Below are positions 32,183 through 43,603 of a DNA stretch of 64,000 nt, piece by piece. The first letter of the stretch is position 1. Each line of letters begins with the position of its first letter. The DNA is taken from NCBI GenBank assembly GCA_963680875.1, contig OY804579.1, forward strand, positions 37,470,397 through 37,534,396, in the 5' to 3' direction. The DNA is from Bathymodiolus brooksi (lineage: Eukaryota > Mollusca > Bivalvia > Mytilida > Modiolidae). Under the pieces are notes generated by a model that did not search any database, was not told the DNA's origin, and worked only from the letters and a program-made list of their open reading frames with translations. The position numbers and the translations under genes are program-made.

Positions 32183-32220
32183 TCCAATGAAGAAGGCCGT
32201 AATGGCCGAAACGTCTGGAA
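32183..32220 (+). ncRNA. hammerhead-ribozyme-like fold (degenerate, possible)
   Basis: TTCCA...TGGAA can close a helix around ATGAAGAA, a GGCC-GTAAT-GGCC hairpin and GAAAC. A hammerhead core needs CUGAUGA, then helix II, then GAAA. Here the first block is AUGAAGA, so the fold is at best degenerate. Similar 'GAAGAAGGCC...GGCCGAAACGTC' blocks occur in metazoan retroelements. Confidence 0.3.
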
Positions 32221-32261
32221 TTTGTGTTATAGTTTTAATTTAGAAATAATCAGATATATAT

Positions 32262-32850
32262 AAGCGAATGGTGCTGCAGTGTATTCAAATCCCATCGAGG
32301 GAAGAACAAAAATTTGACAGCTCTAAAATCTAATTCTAACACTGTTTGGTTTAATTTTCAGATGTATATAATATTTAGTATTAACCTAGTATCCTTTAAA
32401 GTAACTTTGAGATCCAGTGGGACAGATATATTGTATGGTTGTCACTTGCTTCTAGACGTTTGTATAATATACTTTATTTCCTGTGACTGTATAATGAATT
32501 CTTCATTATCCTATACAATATATTAAAAATTGCTGAGTTAGATTGCTGTCAAATTATAATATTAAGTATATATGTACCATCTACACACGCTTATACACAT
32601 GTCTTACGTCTATCCCTAGATTTTCCTTACGAGACAAGGTAACACTACGACTATTGAAGCTCCTTTTATTAGGGAGTGGATGTGGTCGAGTGGTCTAGGG
32701 CGCTGGACGTAAGGCTAAGTGAATGGTGCTGCAGTGTATCAATGGTGTGGGTTCAAATCCCGTCGAGGGAAGAAAAAAAATTTGACAACTCTAAAATCTA
32801 ATTCTAACACTGTTTGGTTTAATTTTCAGACGTATGTATATAATACTAGT
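32262..32850 (+). repeat. tRNA-derived SINE, one partial and one fuller copy
   Basis: The fuller copy (about 32664-32850) has TGGTCGAGTGGTCTAGGGCG (A box, Leu/Ser-tRNA-like), GGGTTCAAATCCC (B box) and the tail TCTAAAATCTAATTCTAACA followed by CTGTTTGG. The partial copy (32262-32375) repeats the second half and tail. An unassigned AT-rich stretch of about 290 bp lies between them. Confidence 0.65.
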
Positions 32851-33299
32851 ATTCTATATGATCCACTGTTAATCTATGTCATTCAATGGTGGCCATCTTG
32901 GAATTCTGATCAACACAGAAAGCATCAACTTTAAACATGATCATACAAGTTCGCTTTCAAATTGTTGTTTGGCTTCAAAGAAGAACCAAAATTTAAGAAA
33001 ATATGAACCATATACTAAGGTGATGGCCATATTGGATTTTTAATCTACACATTAAATTTGCAAATGATCGTCTAATGGTCATTCATGTACATTTTGGGTT
33101 AAGTCAAATTAGATTCCTGGTAGACACAATAAACCTAATTTTTGCAGAGGACCATCAAAGAAACATTCCAGTTAATATTGTATTCCAATGTTTATATGGT
33201 CCTTTATCAAAAATTACTTCCTGAAAATTGTTTGTACCAGTATTTAAAAATATGACAATATTTAATCATTTTAACAACCAATATCTATCACAATAAATG

Positions 33300-33355
33300 G
33301 GTTTATGGTGTTTAACGCCACTTTCAACAATCTTTCAGTTATATCATGGCGAAAT
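33300..33355 (-). repeat. SINE tail fragment
   Basis: GGTGTTTAACGCCACTTTCA and TCAGTTATATCATGGCG match the reverse complement of the common SINE 3' tail. The fragment sits just downstream of the METTL26 stop codon and could lie in its 3' UTR. Confidence 0.6.
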
Positions 33356-33440
33356 GTAAATTTTAAAATTATGATGAATCTGTAACATTAGACTTCATAT
33401 CAAATAATGACAGGATCTAGCTGTTTTAAAGTTTGCCGAT

Positions 33441-33488
33441 CTAAATCTTCTGGAATATCACAGTTTTATTGTTGGCTGGCATGTCAAC
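33441..33488 (-). CDS. METTL26: METTL26 last exon
   Basis: The exon encodes [15 protein letters not shown] and a TAG at 33443-33441, equivalent to the human C-terminus [15 protein letters not shown]. Confidence 0.93.
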   Translation of the reverse strand, partial: VDMPANNKTVIFQKI

Positions 33489-36400
33489 CTGAAATGAAAA
33501 CACATACATATGTATAATCTGTATATCCAATAAACACAAAGACTTTAAATAATACTCAATCAACGTTGACTACCTGTATTTATTTATATGTTGACATTTT
33601 CCTTCAGGAGCCCCTTTTTCAGTGAGTGTGTGAGTCATTGTTGTTTAATGCCAAGTAGGCAATTTTCACAACTATACTATGGAGAGAACAAGCTACATTT
33701 AAATGAGTTGACGATGATGGCTGCTTTGTACTAGATTAACATTCTTAGTTGGATATTTATAGTAACTAGTTCACCGAAACAATGGTCTGTGGAAAGACAT
33801 GTCGCTCCACTAGAACACATTATCCTGATTCCGAGTCAACTAGTATTTGCTCTTACTCTCATTTGATTCACCTGATCGGGGCTTGAACATACAATCTACA
33901 GCAGTCAAGACAGGCACGCTATCCATTACATGACTGATGCGGTTCCTTCTTTTTCAGTTACACAAGTATTTATTTTATCAGCATTACATTTTAATAGTAA
34001 TAACTAATAAGCTTCATATGTTTACTGTCTACTTTAAAATTGATAGTGTAATGCATGTTTATCATATCACACTTTATTAAAATCAATACCATTTCCACAA
34101 ATTTCAATCCATTTTCTCCTGCTAACTTCTGTACATCATCAATGTCTCTTAACCCCCATTGACTGTCCCTGTAAAATAATACAACAGTAGCTAGATGTAT
34201 AAAATGTAATTAATGACTTAACACTAGAGTGAGTGATTGTTGTTTAATGCCAAATGAGAGCGAAAACGAGTTATAATTGATGAGATGATGATAATGTCCA
34301 CATTGTACTAGACCAACACGCTGAGTTGGATTTTTATAGTGCTAGCTAACTGAAACAACAGTCAGCGGGTAGACATGTCATTCAATCTTTGCTCTTAGTC
34401 TTTGGTTGGACCCGATAGTACCCATGATCTACCACACTCAAGGCCAGCATGCTAACCATTACACCACTAATGCAGTTGAAAGGGAGAATGTGATGGGAAA
34501 TCTAAGGTTGTAGGAAGTGTAATATGATACATTAGCTAAGTCAATGTTATATTGACATATTGAGAAAGTATTGTGGACATTCCATTTTTACACAGTATAA
34601 GAAAGAATTAATTTGTGTATTCATAATTTCATTTGTGTAACACATTACTCCGCTGTTGTAAGATTCTTTTATCAATCTATCAAATCAAAATAACAGATTT
34701 CCGTTAAAAATAGATTACAAGAGGATTATTTTATGTTTAAACAAAATGTTTTAGATTAGACTACCGGTATATTAAACACATTCAGAGGGGCCGTCCTGGT
34801 TGTGATCGTATGGTAGTTGGATTTATAACTACCTATGCAATCAGTGCCTATCACCACTAACGTTGTGAGTTCGAACTCCGCTCAGGTGAGGTGCACTCGA
34901 TACAACATTATGTGATCAAGTTTGTCAGTGACCTGCAGCAGATCAGTGGTTTTTTCCCCCGAGTACTCCGGTTTCCTCCACCAATAAAACTGACTGCAAT
35001 GATATAGCTGAAATATTGTTGAAAGTGGCGTTAACCCCCCCCCCCCCCCCCCCCAAACACATTCCAGTTATAGTGTTATTATTATAATATACTAAATTGT
35101 ACAAACCTGCCTCTAAGAGTGGCATCAAACCGTACGTTACTGTCAGGAGTTATTGTACCATGTACAGAATAAGGCTGAAAATCAGAAAAAAAACTTCTAT
35201 TCATTTTCTACATTATTATAAGAGGAATGGTAAAATTTAGTAATAGTAGAAATAAAAGAAATCCTTTCTACAATCCATAATTATTACAACATACAGAAGA
35301 ATTATTATTGAAACAAACTGGAGGCCCACCTTTGTCTATGTCACTAATCTGGTTATTCATACAAAGCCTTATATTCCCACAAGGTCCAATGTTAAACAAT
35401 GTCATTTTTGTGGAAGTGACCATCTTGGAATTTCAATCAACAGAAACATTACATTTTTGTTAGGAATTACATTGTATATCCAATGATAGACTCCATCATA
35501 TCCAGATACTCATACTGATAAACTTCTTACAGAGGCGTAGGGGTGGATTGGAAAGTAGGGGGCAAGTTTTTGGAGTAGACCAGAAAGTGGGAGGTGGAGG
35601 ATGAGGGGATGAGCAAGCTTCTGAAGTACACAGGAAAGTGGGGGAGCCTTAAGAGAGGATTGGAAAGGAGGGGGGCTTAAATGAAATGCTTAAATATTTA
35701 TAAAAAAAAAAAAAAAAAGTCATGTGGCTACAAACTTATCCTTATTCCTCTTAATAAATATATCAGCTTTTCTAGATTTCTGCCCAAAAAATGTTGGGCA
35801 AGGAGCAAAATCATATTTTGCCACCCGCCCTGCTTCCCTCACCTACCCCAAAGCTCCTACATCCCTGTATTAACTCCATTGTAGATGAAAGTTTAATCCT
35901 GATAAAGGGAGTAGTGACAATCAGATGCAGGCCATTCTTGATAAATTTTAAGCCACTGCAAAAAATATCCTTTTCCAATTTGGATGGTAACATCATTAAA
36001 TGTGACGAAGTAGTTAAACTGCTTAGAGGTACTTTTCATTTTATGCTTATTTTTAATTCTCATATTTCTAAGGTGTGTAATAAGGTTTCTCATCAGCTAA
36101 ATGTCTTGCAAAGAATTTGATTGTATCTGCATGAACAGACATAACAATTTAACAATTTATATATTATATGTTCATACTGTTAAATTTTATGCACTGTCCA
36201 CTAGTCAGTGTGGTATTTTCATAGTAAAAATAGCACAAAAGAAATTAAAGTGCATACAACAGGTGAGTGCGTTGGAAAGTCTGTTTCTTATATTTGCATA
36301 ATTAGGACATTCAAAAATGAAATGGTAGGAATCTTCTCGTTTAGCAAAACATAATGGCATGTTGGATTGACTTTATTGACATGATTAAGGTCTTAATTTA

Positions 36401-39284
36401 AGAAGGAGGCTTAACATCAAAGTTGTGTTTATATCATATCAACTTGTCCAAATTTGAAGTGTTTTGGTACACAAACGTTTTTGAACAACTTTAAAAAAAA
36501 TATAAATAAAAAATTCACTTTTGAATCTATAGCCTTTGTAGCTATAATATACCAGTAATAAGTCTCTAAACATAACTATTATTCCACAATACTAAACAAT
36601 ATATATTTTGATAGATTAAAGATAATACTCAACCCCATACATGAACAAGTATCCAGCAGGTCTCAAAAAGTATTTTGCTGCATTAAATAAACCCTGTGAA
36701 AAGAAAACCATGTTTACTATCATTTTAATCAAATGTGCTTACAAACTATATATAAAATCATACTGAATGTGTAATTTTATCTGTTGAAATGGATAAATTG
36801 ATCTAATTAATTATCAACATTTATACATAGATTTTTAATCACAATTACAGAACAGCAATACCGCCACGATATAACTGAAATATTGTTGAAAGTGGCATTA
36901 AACACCATAAACCAAACCAGAACAGCAATAAAAACGCTGTTCCTTTACTTGAATTTATGTTGTTCGTGTCCATTAAATTTACATCCATATCTTTACTTAC
37001 TAATATAAAGTACTTCTTCATCCATGTTTTTTGTCCTAACATTATAAAGAGGACAAGGATACAAACATCCAATACTTACTGGAGCCGTCGTGGTCGTAAT
37101 CGTATGGTAGTTAGATTAACAACTATCTGTGCAATCAGTGCCTATCACCACTAACGTTGTATGGACCATCGTGGTCGTGATCGTATGGTAGTTAGATTAA
37201 CAACTATCTGTGCAATCAGTGCCTATCACCACTAAATTTGTGAGTTTGAATCCCGATACAATGTGATGAAGATTGTCAATGACATGTGACAGGTCAGTGA
37301 TTTTCTCCTGGTACTCTGGTTTCCTGCACCAATTAAACTGACCACCATGACATGACTGAAATATTGTTGAAAGTGACGTCAAACACCATAACCCTAACCC
37401 CTATGGGGAGCTATCCCAGATACTTACTACAGCCGTTGCCCAGGGTGAAATATGGATCATATTAAAGTTTGTCATTATATCTACATTTCCCTGACTAATT
37501 GTGTCTATCTTTAGTTCTTCTGGTGGTGTGGTAATGTCAACATGCAGGGGGGGATGCACATTTTTAACATCAGTATGTTCAATGTAGGCTGATATGCTGT
37601 AATTAAAATATTACAATAATATTAATATTATTCTCCCAGTTGTATTATAATTAACAGATGTCTGTCCATTAATAAGTTATTCACTATCATATGATAATTT
37701 GCTTCCTTTAACTGCATTGGAGGTGTAATGGTTAGCGGGCTCGTCTTTCACGGTTTCTTAGGAAAGAAAATCACGATGACATGTTTTAATTTTAAAGTTG
37801 TCAATGAAACACCAAAATAAGCAAAAATTTGTCTCAAAATAACCCAATCATTCAAATACAAATCTTTTATTGTCAATCATGATGCCCAATATATTGAGCA
37901 GAATAATTAAGTGAATTACATACATTTGATTCCATATTGATTGGTTTTACAACAAAGAAAGAAAGAAGGACAATATAACAAATGAATAAATACAATAATA
38001 AAATAAAATCTGACCCTGCATGGTGATCTTACATAATTTCCAGATATTTACTTGCACACCATGTATAAGTGTAATATTTTTATTAATATTAGTATGGGAG
38101 AACCACCAGTGACTCATATTCAGTATAGTTATAGTATACATATAGTATTTTTATGAACAGTATTTCATTAATATTATTAATATTTTATTTATTATTAAAT
38201 ATTATTATTTTTATTCTTTATTTTTCAATCTATCTTAATTTCCTTTGAGAACTAAATCTCTTTCTTTAAATAAAGAACATAGTAGTGAACTAGTGTTCTT
38301 AATTATAAAATTATCTTCTGATGACATTAACCATATTAATTTTGATTTATTTGGCAGATTATTGAAATTTGTATTCACATTTTTAATATTATTAATAATT
38401 TGGGTTCTCTTGTTTTCTAAAACAGGACACTGAAGAAGAAAATGGGTTTCATCTTCAACCCCAGTGTTACATAATTTACAAATTCTATCTTCTGTTTTTA
38501 CTCCTATATATCTTCCTTTTTCGATTTCTAGATTATGAGCACTTACTCTAAACTTAGTAAGTACTCTCCTTTCATCCTCATTCAGTAATACTGTATTAGT
38601 AAATATTTTTCTAAGGAAATATTATCTTTAAATAGTCTGTAAGTCCTTAATTTATTACCCCCTGTCTATTATTTCTGTCATCATAAATTTCAGATCTCCA
38701 TGCAAAATTATATTTTTGTTTTAATTTGCTGTAAATTAAAGATTTCAAGTCTATTTTCATATTTTTAACTTTTTTAACATCTATATTAATGTACTGCATC
38801 AAGCTTTCTATACTACCATACCAGCTATGTATGTTCAATGATTTTAATGATTTAAAGACCTTTAGTGCCTCGGATAAAAGAACATTTTCAGATTTTAATA
38901 AATATTTAAAATACCTGAATATATTTTAAATTACTTCAAGTAATAATGGATATCGTCCCAGCTCCCCTAAAACAGCTATATTTGTTGTTCTCTTGCCTAC
39001 ACACATTCAGATACAGCATAATTATCATGATTATGTCAAAACGATTATATAATTACTGGTCTGGTGAATAAAACATATACTGTACAATACCTTCCAAACG
39101 ATTTCTGGTCATATTCTGTTGGTTGCCATGTAATGTTACTATAGTACTGCGCAAAATGTACAACATGAGGACCAGAGCCAGATGCTATCTCCAGTGCCTT
39201 CCCCTTGAATTCTTTGGGAATATACTTCTGTAATATTTCTAATATTGGTTCCTTGTTTCTTTCTGCATGAGCTACATGGAACAT
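33441..39284 (-). CDS. METTL26: METTL26-like methyltransferase (DUF938), complete
   Basis: A putative SAM-dependent methyltransferase of the METTL26/C16orf13 (DUF938) family; its substrate is not established to my knowledge. Six coding exons on the reverse strand join in phase: 39284-39091, 37596-37428, 36693-36634, 35174-35107, 34168-34090, 33488-33441. They give 618 nt, that is 205 aa plus stop, about the length of the human protein. Motifs seen: AERNKEPIL near the N-terminus, [18 protein letters not shown] (SAM motif I), [53 protein letters not shown] and [14 protein letters not shown]. The start is Met 39284 because [13 protein letters not shown] aligns with the family start. A UTR acceptor at about 39300 suggests an upstream non-coding exon. 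Introns hold LINE and SINE relics. Confidence 0.93.
33622..33945 (-). repeat. SINE, reverse orientation, in METTL26 intron 5
   Basis: On the reverse strand: GTAATGGATAGCGTGCCTGT, TGTATGTTCAAGCCCCGATC and the tail GGCATTAAACAACAATGACT. It belongs to the same family as 30677-31830. Confidence 0.65.
34090..34168 (-). CDS. METTL26: METTL26 exon 5
   Basis: The exon encodes [20 protein letters not shown] and then LKFVEM. Its acceptor is ttttacag. WGLRD is a family signature. Confidence 0.92.
34228..34475 (-). repeat. SINE, reverse orientation, in METTL26 intron 4
   Basis: On the reverse strand: GTAATGGTTAGCATGCTGGC, TGGTAGATCATGGGTACTAT and the tail GGCATTAAACAACAATCACT. Its A-B spacing is normal, which shows the ancestral state for the expanded copy at 30677-31580. 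Confidence 0.7.
34788..35054 (+). repeat. tRNA-derived SINE ending in a 20-base C run
   Basis: GGTAGTTGGATTTATAACTA, GTGAGTTCGAACTCCGCTCA, the body TTTGTCAGTGACCTGCAGCA and the tail GAAAGTGGCGTTAA are all present. Where other copies read AACACCAAA, this one has 20 C (35035-35054). The element ends close to METTL26 exon 4. Confidence 0.8.
35107..35174 (-). CDS. METTL26: METTL26 exon 4
   Basis: The exon encodes [20 protein letters not shown] and then RG, ending in phase 2. It corresponds to the family's PYAINGKISP..NVDFD segment. The 20-base C run (35035-35054) lies about 50 nt downstream in the intron. Confidence 0.92.
35881..36300 (+). pseudogene. non-LTR retrotransposon ORF2 relic
   Basis: The frame gives [16 protein letters not shown], then [20 protein letters not shown] and [16 protein letters not shown]. 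After a stop and shift it gives [10 protein letters not shown]. These match the region after the RT catalytic core in jockey/CR1-type LINE ORF2 (LLGV..D..LNFN.HIS..C.K...Q...L.RI, then K.L..IQ.RAL). It is antisense to METTL26, in intron 3, and too decayed for activity. Confidence 0.6.
36634..36693 (-). CDS. METTL26: METTL26 exon 3 (20 codons)
   Basis: The exon encodes [20 protein letters not shown], matching the family block GLFRAAGHLLKP...YG. It is in phase 0 on both sides. Confidence 0.92.
36861..36917 (+). repeat. 5'-truncated SINE tail with 13-bp target duplication
   Basis: The 57-nt insert (CCGCCACGATATAACTGAAA...GAAAGTGGCATTAAACACC) is flanked by CAGAACAGCAATA at 36848-36860 and again at 36918-36930. 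Only the 3' end of the common SINE is present, as expected from abortive target-primed reverse transcription. Confidence 0.85.
37081..37400 (+). repeat. SINE with duplicated tRNA-like head
   Basis: The head (GTCGTGGTCGTAATCGTATG through CCTATCACCACTAA) occurs at 37081 and again 82 bp later at 37163. A single body and tail (GAAATATTGTTGAAAGTGAC) follows. The sequence lies in METTL26 intron 2, just 3' of exon 2 on that gene's strand. Confidence 0.75.
37428..37596 (-). CDS. METTL26: METTL26 exon 2
   Basis: The 169-nt exon encodes [20 protein letters not shown], then [20 protein letters not shown]. The acceptor is attacag and the donor gtaagt. It does not overlap the SINE at 37081-37400. Confidence 0.92.
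38235..38865 (-). pseudogene. non-LTR retrotransposon ORF2 C-terminal relic
   Basis: The reverse strand reads [20 protein letters not shown], then [18 protein letters not shown]. After a shift it reads [37 protein letters not shown] and [13 protein letters not shown], to a stop at 38235-38237. The KLRTY..FK and CxLC...EDE.HFL..CP blocks are typical of the LINE ORF2 C-terminus. At least two frameshifts interrupt it, but the last ~115 codons are open. It lies in METTL26 intron 1, in the same orientation as the gene. Confidence 0.7.
39091..39284 (-). CDS. METTL26: METTL26 coding exon 1 (SAM-binding motif I)
   Basis: The exon encodes [13 protein letters not shown] through [11 protein letters not shown] to EYDQKSFG and ends in phase 2 at a GT donor. 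Upstream, CTTAAAG/ATCATC gives an acceptor that would place 5' UTR at 39285-39299. Confidence 0.93.
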
Positions 39285-39343
39285 GTCGGTCTTGATGATC
39301 TTTAAGAAAATAAAATAAATTTCCTTTGTAAACACATATTATC

Positions 39344-39425
39344 TTTATGTTAGTGGTGATAGTCACTGATTGCATAGGTAGTAATACATGTAAATCCAAT
39401 TTCCAAATGATCACGACTACCTCCA
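39344..39425 (-). repeat. SINE head fragment
   Basis: GTTAGTGGTGATAGTCACTG followed by TTGCATAGGTAGTAAT matches the reverse complement of the common SINE head. It lies just upstream of METTL26 exon 1. Confidence 0.5.
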
Positions 39426-39734
39426 TGATAAAGTCAATTAACTTCATTATTTCGATTTCTGGTACAAAAATGTATATAGTTTCCTTCAATAACTCAGACA
39501 ACTATAGGCTCACCAGAGGAGATTTGCAAATTAATGGAAGAAGAAGAAGAGCATGTATCGCTCCACTGTTCATTCATACAATTTATGTTCAATAAAGTCT
39601 AGATTTGTGGGGGAAAAAAATTTAATTCATTTCACATAGGGTGTTAATCTTTAATCCATTAACATAGGACCTTTGTCCTCTCATATCTCTGAAACTCTAG
39701 ACAGGAATACCTCAAAGGCAGGGCTCACCAAACC

Positions 39735-42700
39735 CTTACAAGTTGATGCGGCCTTATAACAGATGCGGCCTTAGTTTATTCTGCCTTAGTTTATGCAGCC
39801 TTACGCAAATCCGGCCTTATATCAAATGGATGTTCCGGCCGTGAGATATATTTAGTATACGCTATTATAAACAACTATGCTAATATATTTTTGTGACTAT
39901 GATTTTAGGGAAAAGAATAATTAAAAAATAAAAGTTGTATTTAAATTTAAAATATTATTTAAATATTCATGGTTATGATGAATAAAATAATGTATTCAGA
40001 TTATTAGCATAAATATTCATGACATATTGGAATTTGTAGTGTTTTAACAAGATTTACTCCTAACTGAATATGAAAAGCCATAATAAATCATTATTATTTT
40101 AACAATTTTTTAATTAGTAATTATTGGTAATAATGACGGAAATCATTTCCATTGAAGTTGATGATTAGAAAAACAATTCAGGTTGATATACAGTACAGCT
40201 GACAGCATACAATGATAAATGCTGAGCATTTAAAAGGCTCAGCATTCAATGCTGAGGTTTTATTGGGGGTCGTAAATCATGGGCTGATGATCAGTTTTAT
40301 TACCCTCACCTGTACAGATGGTCAGCAATTGAATAAACAATATGATCATAATGATTTCCAGGTAGATGTACCTGATTCAATAGGTGTTAGTAAAATTTAC
40401 CTGAGCATGTAATGTGTGATTTGTTACACTTGTGACTTTTTATATAGTGGAAATATTTACATAATAAATTTTCTATTTTACAATGTAGTAATGTTTTGAT
40501 AATTCTAAAATTGAATTAAAATTTCTTTGTTTTTCAATTGAGGTGTTTTGTTAAAATTTCAATTATTATCTGTATTTTAAAATTTAAAAGTAAATTATTT
40601 GAAAATATTTACATGAAAACAATAGATGTGTATCTATTCTTTTTTAATAGTTAAGTAAACTTAATTATTCTTTAATATTATGGTTTAATTGCATACCACT
40701 GACAATCAAAACTGATCAAAAGTAATTAGCAGTTAATCTATTCTCATTAGCTGTCTTTTATTTTCTTTTTTATTTGTGTTTGTACCAACAAAAACAGTCA
40801 ATTATTTTAAAAAAAAGTTTAATTCAAAATTCATGAATATTTATGAAAAAGAAATTTATAGTAATCTAATTTTAACCATTGAACATTTCACATTTTATAA
40901 AAAAAAAATATATGTTATTTAGGAATCTAGTTGAATATGTGTGTGTGTGTTTTTCTTTTTCATTAGCCTTGACAGTATGTCTCTTTAAGTTTAATTTATG
41001 ACATGAGAGTGAATAAGTGGCAAATTACAAGTGTCCATAAATCCTTTATTGATTGAGATTTTTTATGTTTACCATATCTGTGTGTTAATATACAAAAAAT
41101 ACTTAATTTGTTATTTTTTATATTGCAACTTTTATTATGCATAAATTATAAGGGGGGTTCAAGATGTGTTCCATTTACCTTGAAAATATTTATTTTCTTT
41201 ATTTTCGAAACATAGTAACAAGTATATTTTTGAAATTGGATTACATTTACTTGATTAAATTGATAAAGCAAATTAAATATATTACTCCTCTGCAAAAACA
41301 GATAAAATTAATTATAAATTATTTTTTTCTAATTTTAAATACATGTATCATAAAAGAACAACTATAACATTTTTGTCAAAGTTGAAAAACAAACAAAAAA
41401 ACTCTTAAATACATGACTTATATGTACACACATGCACATTACATAGAAAGAAAATTCTTAAAATGTTAAATCTAATCTTAATTAATTAATCTATTGATTA
41501 AAATAGCATCACAATTAATCTTGTTCTTCTTTCCCATATTTTCAGTTAAAAATTCTTATATATCCAACACAAAATTATGATTTCATTTCAATTATTTGTT
41601 TAAATTGTTAGCTGATGCTAATATCACAAAATATTAAATTTTGAAAATATTATTTAATTGACAAATTTTCAAGGTACAGTTAAATGTATCAAAGTCCTTT
41701 TTCTACACATCAAAATCACTGAAATCAAAATATGCCCATTTCCTGTTATGTAACACAAACAGGTGTATATATTTACCTGTAGATCACCTGTGAAATCAAC
41801 AAGACACTACTGACCAGGTATTTTATGGCCCTGTTTATTACCTTGGGGTTAATTAGCAGACCATCAGCGAAAATGCTGAGCCTGGCCACAGTATCTTGAA
41901 GTTTTATCTGGCGAAATAGAGAAAAATCTGTATAAAATCTGTATATTATATATATAAAGACACAAGTAATGAAACAAGTTTTATTTAGCCTGTGTGGTCA
42001 TAACTTCCGGTTCAGCAGCAAATAAAGTTGACAATAAAACAATTCCTGAAAACTATCCTGAAAAATTTTCCGGGTTCAGGAGCTGACACAACATGCTTTT
42101 ATGCATCCCCTTCCTTTTGCAACCTTCTGCCATTCTTTTTCTTAAAGGTAGTATGTAATAGAAATAGTTGACACTATGTGTACACATACCAAGCTAGTAG
42201 GTCCAAATATTTAGACATTTCATTTCATTTCAATCTACCAATTTGAAGTGGCCGCCAAATTTTTTGTTATTACCTCCCTTTTCGGTAAATGCTAGAGTAT
42301 TGTTACAGTTGGTATCTTACAAAATTATATACAAAGAACATTAAATAAAAATAAACTACTGTCAATTATTTTTTGATAGACGTAAAGCAAATAATTTATT
42401 TGTCAACTTTATTTGTTGCCGAACCGGAAGTTATGACCACATAGGCTAAATTTTAAAAACAAGAACGTCTGTCTGCTGTGAAAAAAGACAAATAGGTAGC
42501 AATGTTTGGTACAAATAAACTATGCATGAAAGGGATTTACCTTCCAACATTCCAATGTAGCATTATCTTAAGGGCGAACGAAGGTTACAACAAATTTACA
42601 CAGTTATTTACACAGTTAGACAACCTTTGGAAGGAAAAACTTGTTTCATTACTTGTGTCTTTATATATATAATATACAGATTTTATACAGAATTTTCTCT

Positions 42701-43050
42701 ATTTCGCCAGATAAAACGTCAAGATACTGTGGCCTGGCTCAGCATCCAGATTATGCTCAGCATTTATCAGTGTATGCTGTCAACAAGCGAAATTCCTTAG
42801 ATGTTCTCTTGCAATTAATTATCATTTGTTTAATAGTCGTATAATTGCACTGGCAGTATGATTATAAGGGAAGCCATACAATAAATTACTCAAAAAGTAC
42901 TCCAATTCTTTTGATGAAATAATTAATTATTTACTCAAATCATCACAATGTGTCATTTTATCGTATGTATCCATAGATACACTTCATTCTTAACTGAGGC
43001 CGTATCAACTAAGGCCGCATTTGTTTAAGGCCGGATCATCTCGAAAGCCA
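39735..43050. mobile_element. nested inverted-repeat complex (~3.3 kb)
   Basis: The outer ends carry repeated GATGCGGCCTTA/ATGCGGCCTTAGTT motifs on the left (39747-39830) and their inverse on the right (42996-43040). Further in, CTGACAGCATACAATGATAA near 40199 is inverted near 42764-42783. Inside lies another inverted-repeat element (41871-42750). Between are AT-rich sequences without a recognisable gene. This looks like a foldback transposon with secondary insertions, but the outer boundaries are approximate. Confidence 0.5.
41871..42750. mobile_element. inverted-repeat element with ~105-bp and ~55-bp arms
   Basis: The left arm (41871-41980: TGAGCCTGGCCACAGTATCT, TTTTATCTGGCGAAATAGAG, ACACAAGTAATGAAACAAG) is inverted at 42640-42750. 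Adjacent TTTAGCCTGTGTGGTCATAA, CTTCCGGTTCAGCAGC (41976-42030) is inverted at 42401-42455. On the right the two arms are separated by about 185 bp, so one side carries an insertion or the other a deletion. Confidence 0.65.
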
Positions 43051-43603
43051 CCAAACTGGGCGAAATTCTCGCCCTATTTTGCCTGAAGTCACTCTTCCTC
43101 GACTACAAAGCAAAATTAAAGTCGTCTTGTTTCTTTTTGCAGGTCACTCTTTTCTTGCAAATTATCTTCGTTTTATGGTAAAGCTGATTGACAAAGCAAT
43201 TGTAATCAATGTGAAAATACATAAGATTAAGAATGAGAGAAAAGGGTTTTATTCAAGCAATAAAAAGTGAATGGGAAGGTCGATAGAAACAAGTGGCTGT
43301 GGTGCAAGCCGGTGTTAATGTAATTATAAATTACTTTCTTTCTTGTTGACGCAACAAAGCTCAGGAATAGGTCGTATTTGCGTCCTATTAGCCTCATGAA
43401 CCAAGATGGCAAGAAGAAAAATATAACCGGAAATTGTAAAAGGGTTGTAAATACCGAATCATCGGAATATTCCTAAATATACGGATTTGATGTATTTTTA
43501 CAGGAACGTGGTGGATACATCAAAAATTTGGTTTACTCAAGGATTTATATACTATATAAATCCTTGGTTTACTTAATAAATTATAAGATATTGGGATGCT
43601 GTT

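Noticed and set aside
32664..32765. Possible true tRNA-Leu/Ser gene
   Set aside because: The A and B boxes fit but there is no clean cloverleaf or acceptor stem pairing, and the sequence runs into a SINE tail shared with a second copy.
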